Below, in pieces: positions 24,651 to 31,404 of a DNA stretch of 64,000 nt (within the stretch, counting starts at the first letter, position 1; each line of letters begins with the position of its first letter). The position numbers and the translations under genes were made by a program. Origin of the DNA: Olsenella sp. An293 (lineage in GTDB: Bacteria; Actinomycetota; Coriobacteriia; Coriobacteriales; Atopobiaceae); the NCBI RefSeq assembly GCF_002159495.1, contig NZ_NFIT01000011.1, positions 18,311 to 82,310 on the forward strand, in the 5' to 3' direction. A model generated the notes under the pieces. That model ran no database searches and was not told the origin of the DNA. It worked only from the letters and a program-made list of their open reading frames with translations.

Positions 24651-25085
24651 CTAATACAGCGGCAGCTCGCCGGTGAGCGGGTCGATCGCCTCGGCGGGGA
24701 GGGGCTCGAAGGCGAGGCAGGTGTAGGTGGGCTCGCCGTGGAACTCCGTGTGGCCGGCGTCGCGCACGAGGGCGACGATGAGGCCCTGCTCGCGGCCGCG
24801 CTCGGCGAGGTCGAGCAGCTCCTCCTCGGAGTCCACGTACACGCAGACTTTGGCCACCCCGGCGTCGAACCAGTCGGTGAGCGGGGAGGTGTCGCCCTCG
24901 TCGTGATAGAGCCACGCCCAGCTCTCGGTGGCCTGGACGTCCGCTCCGCGCCCCTCGCGGGCGAGCGCCATGAGGACGGCTTCGACGCAGGCATGGCCGG
25001 CCTGCGCGGCGATCTTGCCCTTGCGCATCTTGAGGTCGCGGCGCATGACGATCATCTGCTTGGCGAGGTAGCTGCTGGATGCCAT
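24651..25085 (-). CDS. pth2: Peptidyl-tRNA hydrolase, Pth2 (archaeal/eukaryotic) type
   Basis: 144 residues. It begins ASSSYLAKQMIVMRRDLKM and contains KGKIAAQAGHACVEAVL and LIVALVRDAGHTEFHGEPT, matching the Pth2 signatures (Lys of KGKxAAQ, Asp of RDAG-T). Pth2 frees tRNA from drop-off peptidyl-tRNA and is unrelated to bacterial Pth. The central part carries an insertion (ESWAWLYHDEGDTSPLTDW) relative to archaeal enzymes of about 115-120 residues. GAGCACC upstream of ATG 25085 is a weak ribosome site. It shares direction with cysK and the cation transporter upstream. Confidence 0.85.
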   Translation of the reverse strand: MASSSYLAKQMIVMRRDLKMRKGKIAAQAGHACVEAVLMALAREGRGADVQATESWAWLYHDEGDTSPLTDWFDAGVAKVCVYVDSEEELLDLAERGREQGLIVALVRDAGHTEFHGEPTYTCLAFEPLPAEAIDPLTGELPLY

Positions 25086-25111
25086 GGTGCTCCAATCTGT
25101 GTGGGCGGGAA

Positions 25112-25200
25112 TCGCGTCGGGTTGACAATCACGTCAGGTTATATTGTCAAACCGCGGGCGCTTGACAATATAACCTGACGTGATTGTCAACCCGACGCGA
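25112..25200. repeat. Palindromic repeat, family P1, perfect 39-base arms
   Basis: Arms 25112-25150 and 25162-25200 are perfect inverted repeats, each a complete P1 unit (TTGACAATCACGTCAGG form) extended by TCGCGTCGGG. It is centred between the cation transporter stop and pth2 start. Confidence 0.92.
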
Positions 25201-25211
25201 CTGTCAACCTA

Positions 25212-26390
25212 TCACTGGCGGGACGAGACGTAGGAGTCGTCGATGGTGATCTTGCAGATGGCGCGCGGGTAGCGCTCCTGGACGAGCCCCGCGATGCGCT
25301 TCTTCAGCTCGGTGCGGCCGAGCGCGCAGTTGGCGGGGCGCGCGCAGTCAAAGATGACGTTGGTGTGCGTGGGGCCGGGAACGCAGCGCAGGTCATGGAT
25401 GGAGAGCCGCTCGTCGATGCCCTTGACGGCGAGGTCGATCCAGTGTCGCATGTCGCGCACGGCCGGGTCGTTGGTGACGATGGGGTCGTAGTGCAGCGTC
25501 ATCACGAGACCCTCCTCGTCCTTGAAGTCCTGCTCGATGTTGTCGAGCAGGTCGTGCTGCTCGAAGGGGTCTCCCTCGCCCGCCATCTCCACGTGCGCGC
25601 TCGCGAACTGCCGCCCCGGGCCGTAGTCGTGGACCATGAGGTCGTGCGTTCCGAGGACGCCTGGGTAGCTCATGATCTTGTTGCGGATGTGCTCGACGTA
25701 GGCGGGGTCGGGCACGGTGCCCAGAAGCGGACTCACGGCCTCGCGTACGAGCTCGATGCCGCTCCAGCAGATGAAGGCCCCCACCGCGAGGCCCGCCCAG
25801 CCGTCGAGGTCAAAGCCCGAGAGACGCGAGACCACGGCCGAGACGAGGACGGCGGCGGTGGCGATGACGTCGTTTCTCGAGTCGATGGCGGTTGCCTCGA
25901 GGGTGTCGGAGGAGATGACGCGCCCGAGACGGCGATTGAAGGCGGCCATCCAGAGCTTCACGAGCATAGATCCCACGAGTACGATGACGACGGCGGGGCC
26001 GAACTCGGTGGGCTCGGGGTGGGCGATCTTTTCGACCGAGGAGCCCAAGAGGTTGAGGCCGATGGCGCATACCAGAGCGGCCACAACGAGCCCGGCGAGG
26101 TACTCGAAGCGGCCGTGGCCGTAGGGGTGCTCCTCGTCGGCGGGACGGCTTGCGAGCTTGAAGCCCAGGAGGCTCACGACGTTGCTCGAAGCGTCGGAGA
26201 GGTTGTTGACGGCGTCCGCAACGATGGAGACAGAGCCCGCGACCAGGCCCACCGCCCCCTTGCCCAGGCACAGGACGACGTTGCAGACGATGCACGTGAT
26301 GCTTGCGACCAGCCCGTAGCGGGTACGAACGCGGGCATCGCCCACGTTTTGGGCGTCGGGCACGAACATCTTGACGATCCAGTCGGTCAT
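25212..26390 (-). CDS. Cation diffusion facilitator (CDF) family transporter
   Basis: 392 residues from ATG 26390 with GAGGGGG upstream; an in-frame start at 26480 lies in a repeat region and was rejected. CDF proteins export Zn2+, Mn2+, Co2+ or Fe2+ in exchange for protons. About six membrane segments lie between residues 20 and 215. Metal-site motifs are DAVNNLSDASSN in segment 2 and ATAIDSRNDVIATA in segment 5. A cytoplasmic dimerisation domain follows (HDLMVHDYGPGRQFASAHVE), then a second domain of about 85 residues beyond the usual CDF end with four-residue spaced Cys (DCARPANC), an atypical extension seen in longer CDF proteins. Metal specificity is unknown. Confidence 0.9.
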   Translation of the reverse strand: MTDWIVKMFVPDAQNVGDARVRTRYGLVASITCIVCNVVLCLGKGAVGLVAGSVSIVADAVNNLSDASSNVVSLLGFKLASRPADEEHPYGHGRFEYLAGLVVAALVCAIGLNLLGSSVEKIAHPEPTEFGPAVVIVLVGSMLVKLWMAAFNRRLGRVISSDTLEATAIDSRNDVIATAAVLVSAVVSRLSGFDLDGWAGLAVGAFICWSGIELVREAVSPLLGTVPDPAYVEHIRNKIMSYPGVLGTHDLMVHDYGPGRQFASAHVEMAGEGDPFEQHDLLDNIEQDFKDEEGLVMTLHYDPIVTNDPAVRDMRHWIDLAVKGIDERLSIHDLRCVPGPTHTNVIFDCARPANCALGRTELKKRIAGLVQERYPRAICKITIDDSYVSSRQ

Positions 26391-26715
26391 GAAGCCCCCT
26401 CGTTCGAGAAAACGAGGAGAAGTATACCCGTCCGGCGCGCCGACCCTGCCCGGCCCTTGCATTATTGACCTTCGAGCCATGAGACAGGGGGGCGCGAAAG
26501 CAAAACCGCGCTTCGATTCATGAAAAATGAGGAGCGGGTGCGGAGTCTCGCCTCGACAGATAAACCTTCACGTGTATTTGTAAAGCTAAAGGTCCTGAGC
26601 TCGAGCGATCGGGGCCAAAATATCATGGATCGAAGCCCGGTTTTGCTTTCGCGCACCGGGGCATTATGGACTGAAGGGCGATTTTGCACGTCCGGGACCC
26701 TCGGCACGGCGTCCC
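26391..26715. repeat. MITE-like element, family P5 (CTTCGATCCAT type), in a gene-free stretch
   Basis: This 325-base gene-free stretch holds an element at 26492-26654. Its 30-base terminal arms match inversely at 28 of 30 positions (GCGCGAAAGCAAAACC then GCTTCGAT-CAT). A looser outer pair, ACCTTCGAGCCAT at 26468 and ATGGACTGAAGGGCGATTTT near 26667, encloses it. A related element with the same ends is at 46400-46630. No transposase frame is inside, and the interior is A+T-richer than the genome. It lies downstream of the acyltransferase gene and upstream of the CDF start. Confidence 0.8.
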
Positions 26716-27807
26716 TCACGCAAGGCAAGCCGCCCGCAGCAGGGGAATCCGCACCGCGTGGTCAACGAGCAGCGTGACGGCGAGGATGGCGAGGCTCACG
26801 GCGACGCCGGCGACGATCAGCCCCGCCTGCCCGCCCAGCGTGAGCCCGGCGTCGCAGGCGGCGTCCGCCACGGAGCGCCAGAGGGTGTAGAACATCGACT
26901 GCGCGACGTAGAAGCCGAGGATGGACGGAGCGAGCGCGATGACGGCGCGCCTGGTGGGGGCGTCTTTGGCGGGGCGGGGCTGCGCGGCGAGGGCGACGGA
27001 AGCCACGGCCAGCGCAAAGGAGAGCAGCGAGGTCGACTTGAACGAGAGCGCCTCGAGCAGGCGAAGGTCGCCCGCGAACGCCGCTGCGACCTCGGCGAGC
27101 GGGGCGACGGCCCCGCAGGCGGCGAGCATGGGGGCGGGTCGCGCGAGGTTCTTCTCGCCGAGCGCACCGCCGACGAGGAAGGCAACGAGGTAGGTCGCAG
27201 CGCTCATGAGCTTGCGCCACTCGAGGAGGCCACGAACGTCGGAGCCGGGAGAGACAAAGGCAATGTATGCGTTGACGGCGAAGGCGGCGGCCGCGAGCGC
27301 GCAGACGACGGCGCGCGGGTGACGGCACCGTTGCCATGCCCAGCCGATCACGGGTGCCGCGGCAACGCACGCGAGGTAGACCCAGATGAACTCGAGCCCG
27401 CCGACGAGCCAGCCAAACTGGCCGAGCTCGACGCCGTCGAGCGGAAAGGCCCAGGCGCTCACGGCGAGCGCCGCGATCCCGTAGAGCGCGACCGTCGCCG
27501 CGATCACGAGGGCGCGTCGGGCGAGGGAGCGGCCCTGCGCGGGCCAGTATCCGGGCTCTGACGAGGCCGTCGCGGCGCGCGGGATGAGAAAGAGCCCGGA
27601 GACGAGGAAGAAGACGTGGTTGCCGTAGGCGCCGAGCAGGCTCGTGCAGCCGAGCGCGGCGAGCGTGAGGGGCTCGGCCGCCCACGCGCCGTCGGTCGCC
27701 GCGGCGAACCACGGCTGAAACGTGTGAAAGACGGCGATGCCGGCGATGGCGACGAGCCGGAGCGCCTCGATGCGCGGGTTGCGGGGGCGTGCGGTCCTCT
27801 CGCTCAT
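26716..27807 (-). CDS. Acyltransferase-3 (OafA/WecH-like) membrane protein
   Basis: 363 residues from ATG 27807 with AGGAGAGGA upstream. About ten hydrophobic segments span the whole protein. It begins PRIEALRLVAIAGIAVFHTF, the acyltransferase-3 start with the catalytic His of V-F-H. A few residues on, GNHVFFLVSGLFLI is also family-typical. Such enzymes O-acetylate cell-surface polysaccharides or peptidoglycan using acetyl-CoA. The pattern suits the WecH/YiaH branch. No neighbouring glycan genes are present to suggest the acceptor. Confidence 0.82.
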   Translation of the reverse strand: MSERTARPRNPRIEALRLVAIAGIAVFHTFQPWFAAATDGAWAAEPLTLAALGCTSLLGAYGNHVFFLVSGLFLIPRAATASSEPGYWPAQGRSLARRALVIAATVALYGIAALAVSAWAFPLDGVELGQFGWLVGGLEFIWVYLACVAAAPVIGWAWQRCRHPRAVVCALAAAAFAVNAYIAFVSPGSDVRGLLEWRKLMSAATYLVAFLVGGALGEKNLARPAPMLAACGAVAPLAEVAAAFAGDLRLLEALSFKSTSLLSFALAVASVALAAQPRPAKDAPTRRAVIALAPSILGFYVAQSMFYTLWRSVADAACDAGLTLGGQAGLIVAGVAVSLAILAVTLLVDHAVRIPLLRAACLA

Positions 27808-28049
27808 GCGTTCCTCTCCTTGGGGCTTCGGCACAGTATATATCTGACGCCGACTGACGCGCAGCTGCGGCCAATCTGCCCCCAATCTGACAAATCGGTT
27901 GGTTTTGCAACATCTTCGCAGGCAGAGCCTAGCGGAGGCTTTGCAACGTCGGGACGGCGGCCCGCGCGGCGGGCCCGCGTCGCCCGCCCTGCCCCGTAGA
28001 ATCTGAGGCTCAGGAGAAGGTGGCCGAGCGGGGAGAACGGAGGGTCGGC

Positions 28050-28535
28050 ATGGAAGTCTTTGGCGTGGTTCTGGAGGTCGCGTGCGTCGGGGCGCTCGCG
28101 GCGGGTCTGGGCGTGGCGGCGGCGAGCGACCTGGCCAGCCGCATCGTGCCCAACGGGTGCGTCCTTGCGGTCGCGGCGTCGGGGGCGCTCAGGGCGGCGG
28201 CGCGCGGAGAGCTCGTGGCGTCATGCGCCGGGGCGCTCGCGGTGCTCGCCGTCATGCTCGTCGCCGCCGCGGTGACGACGTGCGTGCGCGGGGAGTCGGG
28301 CGTGGGCGGCGGCGACGTCAAGCTTCTCGCCGCCGCGGGCATGTGGACGGGCGCCGCGCTCGGGCTCGCGGTCGTGGGGGCGTCATGCCTTCTTGTGGTC
28401 GTGAGCTGGGCGGTTGTGGCGCTGCGGGCGCGCGTCTCGGGACGTCCGCTGCCGCCCGCCACGGCCCCGATGGCGCCTGCCGTCGCCGTCGCCGCGCTCA
28501 CGGCGGTGCTTTTCCGCCCGCTGCTCGCGCCCTGA
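28050..28535 (+). CDS. A24-family prepilin peptidase (peptidase domain only)
   Basis: 161 residues from ATG 28050 (GGAGGG upstream). Four to five hydrophobic segments. The two catalytic aspartates are visible in AAASDLASRIVPNGC and GVGGGDVKLLAAAG (GxGD motif). There is no N-terminal methyltransferase domain, as in TadV/CpaA and ComC-short forms. It cleaves class III signal peptides of pilins at the cytoplasmic face of the membrane. No pilin genes are in the window, so its substrates are elsewhere. A TAGAAT box at about 27998 may be its promoter. Confidence 0.85.
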   Translation: MEVFGVVLEVACVGALAAGLGVAAASDLASRIVPNGCVLAVAASGALRAAARGELVASCAGALAVLAVMLVAAAVTTCVRGESGVGGGDVKLLAAAGMWTGAALGLAVVGASCLLVVVSWAVVALRARVSGRPLPPATAPMAPAVAVAALTAVLFRPLLAP

Positions 28536-28698
28536 CCCATCGGGCGGCGCGCACGGTACCGTCTGCGACTTTTTGGGCGGCGTGGCGCGGGCGTGAGTAT
28601 ATATCTAGAATGGGTCGCGTGTCGGAACCCCCAACACCTGGCGCGCGGCTTGATATACGGGCGCGACGGCCCCCGACCGTCGCGCCTGCAATCCTCCC

Positions 28699-28762
28699 GG
28701 CAGGCCGTGCGCGGGCGTATGACATGGGGCGCGCTTGCGCGTGCCCGCCACGGCCTGCTTTG
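28699..28762 (+). promoter_or_regulatory. Long hairpin in the leader of the HAD gene
   Basis: GGCAGGCCGTGCGCGGGC pairs, with one bulge, with GTGCCCGCCACGGCCTGC, followed by TTT. The hairpin ends about 12 bases before the GTG start, so it could act as an attenuator or as the terminator of a short upstream transcript. Confidence 0.4.
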
Positions 28763-28773
28763 AAGGGACCCAT

Positions 28774-29616
28774 GTGATCAAGCTCGTTCTCTCCGATCTG
28801 GACTCCACCCTCATCTGGCGCGACGACCACGTCGTCACGCCCTTCGCGCTGGATGCCATCCACGAGCTTCAGGCGGCGGGCGTTCACTTCGTGCCCTGCA
28901 CGGGGCGCATCTTCCGCGACCTCCCCCGCATGTTCGCGGGCGACGAGGCCGCCTGCGCGACGGCGGTGACAAGCAACGGGCAGCTCGTCTACCTCAACGG
29001 CGAGCTCGTCGAGCGCGTGCCGATCGACCACGAGGGCCTTCTCGCCACCGTGTCCGCCCTGCGCGACGTGGACGACGCCTATCTCGTGGTCGAGTACGAC
29101 GGCGAGAAGGTCGCCGTCGACGCCGACCTCGACTTCGTGCTCGCCCATCCGGACAACTTCTGGAGCGTCGCTCAGGCCCTGTCGGACGTCCCGGAGGAGC
29201 CCTGCTACAAGGCGAACGTGCGTGTGGTGGGCAGCTTCGGGCGCTGCCAGGAGGTCGCGGCGGAGCTCGCCTGCGCCCTCCCCGAGCTCGACTTCGTCTG
29301 CCCCATGCCGGGCACCCCGCACATCGACATCACGCCCCACGGCTTTGGCAAGGACCACGGCGGCGACTTTCTCATGGAGCGCCTGGGGCTTGCGCCCGAG
29401 GAGGTCTGCTGCTTCGGCGACGCCGAGAACGACCTCGCGGTGCTTCGCCACTACGCCAACTCCGTGGCCGTCGCCAACGCCGTTGCCGTGGTGCGCGAGA
29501 CCGCGCGCTATCACATCGGCCCCGCCGACGAGGAATCCGTGGCTCGCGCCCTTCTCGACATCGCGGCGTCCACGCGGGCCGGGAGAATGCCGGCGTTCAT
29601 GTGCGACAATGGGTAA
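28774..29616 (+). CDS. HAD-superfamily hydrolase, Cof/YbjI-like phosphatase
   Basis: 280 residues from GTG 28774 (GAAGGGACC upstream); this start puts motif I at residue 7 (LSDLDSTLI), as usual. The other HAD motifs are PCTGRIF, the Lys in HGFGKDHGGDFL and CFGDAENDLAVL. In motif I the usual DxDGT is DLDST. The substrate is unknown; sugar- or nucleotide-phosphate is likely. Its stop codon TAA is followed within four bases by a P1 palindrome. Confidence 0.88.
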   Translation: MIKLVLSDLDSTLIWRDDHVVTPFALDAIHELQAAGVHFVPCTGRIFRDLPRMFAGDEAACATAVTSNGQLVYLNGELVERVPIDHEGLLATVSALRDVDDAYLVVEYDGEKVAVDADLDFVLAHPDNFWSVAQALSDVPEEPCYKANVRVVGSFGRCQEVAAELACALPELDFVCPMPGTPHIDITPHGFGKDHGGDFLMERLGLAPEEVCCFGDAENDLAVLRHYANSVAVANAVAVVRETARYHIGPADEESVARALLDIAASTRAGRMPAFMCDNG

Positions 29617-29619
29617 TGG

Positions 29620-29683
29620 GTTGACAATCTCGTCAGGTTATATTGTCACAGGGTTGACAATATAACCTGACGAGATTGTCAAC
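29620..29683. repeat. Palindromic repeat, family P1, 29-base arms
   Basis: Arms 29620-29648 and 29655-29683 are perfect inverts of the TTGACAATCTCGTCAGG form with a six-base loop. A fragment CCTGACGTGACTGTCAACC follows to 29701, echoing a third partial unit. It is placed between the HAD gene stop and metF. Confidence 0.9.
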
Positions 29684-29717
29684 CTGACGTGACTGTCAAC
29701 CGCGGAGGGAGCGACTC

Positions 29718-30587
29718 ATGAGGATCATCGACAAGCTCGCGGCACGCCAGACCTTCTCGTTTGAGATCTTCCCGCCGAAGGGGGAGATGCCGCTCGAGAC
29801 CGCGTATGCGATCGCGGACGAGATGGCGCGCGACCGTCCGGACTGGATCTCGGTCACCTACTCCGCGGGCGGGTCGGGAAACTCCGCCAACACCGTGCCC
29901 ATCGCGGCCTCGATCGAGCGCGACCTGGGCGTCACCGCCCTCGCGCACCTGACCTGCCTCGGCTCCGAGCGCGCCGACGTCGACGCCTACGTGGCGGCCC
30001 TCGAGGCGTCCGGCATCGAGAACGTGCTCGCCCTGCGCGGCGACCGCGCCCTGGGCCGCGAGGCGCGCGACTTCGCCCACGCCTCGGACCTCATCGCCTA
30101 TCTGCGCGACTCCGGCTCCACGCTGTGCATCGGCGCCGCGTGCTACCCGGAGGGCCACGTCGAGTCCCCCACCGAGCAGGAGAGCTTCGAGAGCCTCTAC
30201 AAGAAGCAGGAGGCGGGCGCCGACTACCTCGTCTCTCAGCTCTTCTTTGACAACGAGGACTTCTATCGGTTCCGCGAGAAGTGCCTGCGCCACCGGGTGC
30301 GCCTGCCCATCGTGGCGGGCATCATGCCCTTCACGAGCGTCACGCAGATCCAGCGCATGGCCTTCACCTGCGGCGCCTCCATCCCCGCCAAGGTCGTGAA
30401 GCGCCTCGTGCTCGCCGGCGACGACCCCGCGGACCAGGCGCGCGCCGGCGTGGAGTACGCCTGCGAGCAGCTCTGCGACCTCGCGGCCAACGGCGTCGAC
30501 GGCCTGCACGTCTACAGCATGAACAAGCCCTCCGTGGCGCACGCCGCGCGCGAGGCCCTGCTCGGCTGCGGCTACCTCGAGGCTTAG
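29718..30587 (+). CDS. metF: 5,10-methylenetetrahydrofolate reductase
   Basis: 289 residues, ATG 29718 with CGGAGGGAG upstream. A cytoplasmic FAD enzyme that reduces 5,10-methylene-THF to 5-methyl-THF, the methyl donor for MetH encoded two genes on. Features: FSFEIFPPKGEMPLE near residue 13 (with the active-site Glu), VTYSAGGSG, and YLVSQLFFDNEDFYRF. Length fits MetF (about 290-300). It is followed one base after its stop by the MetH reactivation gene, so the methionine genes form one operon. Confidence 0.94.
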   Translation: MRIIDKLAARQTFSFEIFPPKGEMPLETAYAIADEMARDRPDWISVTYSAGGSGNSANTVPIAASIERDLGVTALAHLTCLGSERADVDAYVAALEASGIENVLALRGDRALGREARDFAHASDLIAYLRDSGSTLCIGAACYPEGHVESPTEQESFESLYKKQEAGADYLVSQLFFDNEDFYRFREKCLRHRVRLPIVAGIMPFTSVTQIQRMAFTCGASIPAKVVKRLVLAGDDPADQARAGVEYACEQLCDLAANGVDGLHVYSMNKPSVAHAAREALLGCGYLEA

Positions 30588-30588
30588 C

Positions 30589-31317
30589 GTGACGTCCCCC
30601 TCTCCCGCGCCGCCCGCGCGCCGCTCCTATGACGTGCGCTCGGTCGAGCGCTCCGAGGTGCTGCGCTACCTGGGCTATGCCGGCCAGGAGCTCACCCCCG
30701 AGCTCGACGCGCGCATCGACGGCGTGGTCGCGGCCTGCCTCGCCGCGTGCCGGCCGCAGGGCGTCGTGCGCGTCTTTGACGTGGCGGGGCGGGGCGAGAA
30801 GGACGGCGTGCCCGTGATTCGGCTCGCCGGAACGGCGCTCGAGCTCGTGGGCTGCTCGATCGACGAGCACCTCGCGGGCGCCGTGGCGGTGGGCGTGCTC
30901 GCCGCCACGGTGGGCATGGGCGTGGAGGCGGAGCTCCGCCGCCTCTCGCTCACCGACCCGGTGGCGCAGGTGATCTTCGACGCGTCCGCCACGGCTGCCG
31001 TGGAGCGCGCCGCGGACGCGGCGGAGGCCGACGTTGTCGCCCAGGCGGCGGCGCGCGGCCTGTTCTGCGGATCGCGCTTCTCGCCCGGCTACGGCGACCT
31101 GCCGCTCTCCACCCAGCCGGTTCTTCTCGACACGCTCGATGCGGGACGCCTGCTGGGCATCCGACTCTCGCCGGCGCTTCTGATGTCGCCGACCAAGAGC
31201 GTCACGGCGGTGGTGGGCCTCTTCGAGCGCCCGCGCCCCGAGGCGCACGCCAGCTGCGCCGGCTGCCCCTGCTGCGACTTCTGCGTGCTGCTGCGCGCGG
31301 GCTCCACCTGCCACTGA
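30589..31317 (+). CDS. Stand-alone vitamin B12-dependent methionine synthase activation domain protein
   Basis: 242 residues from GTG 30589. The C-terminal two thirds match the MetH reactivation domain: ARGLFCGSRFSPGYGDLPLS near residue 158, then GIRLSPALLMSPTKSVTAVVG. In E. coli this domain is the last part of MetH and uses SAM to remethylate oxidised cob(II)alamin. Here it is a separate polypeptide and the MetH encoded downstream lacks it. The end has a Cys cluster (SCAGCPCCDFCVLL) typical of these stand-alone forms. It sits in the metF operon. Confidence 0.9.
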   Translation: MTSPSPAPPARRSYDVRSVERSEVLRYLGYAGQELTPELDARIDGVVAACLAACRPQGVVRVFDVAGRGEKDGVPVIRLAGTALELVGCSIDEHLAGAVAVGVLAATVGMGVEAELRRLSLTDPVAQVIFDASATAAVERAADAAEADVVAQAAARGLFCGSRFSPGYGDLPLSTQPVLLDTLDAGRLLGIRLSPALLMSPTKSVTAVVGLFERPRPEAHASCAGCPCCDFCVLLRAGSTCH

Positions 31318-31404
31318 CGAAAGGGGACTGTCCCTTCTCGCCATGTTACGGAGGCGGCGGCTGGTAGGATGGAGCCCCAAGGTCACTTGAGGGCGGGAGG
31401 CACC

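Noticed and set aside
28005..28040. GGAGAAGGTGGCCGAGCGG, which resembles the start of a serine tRNA
   Set aside because: No matching acceptor, anticodon or T-arm follows; the region is the leader of the prepilin peptidase gene.
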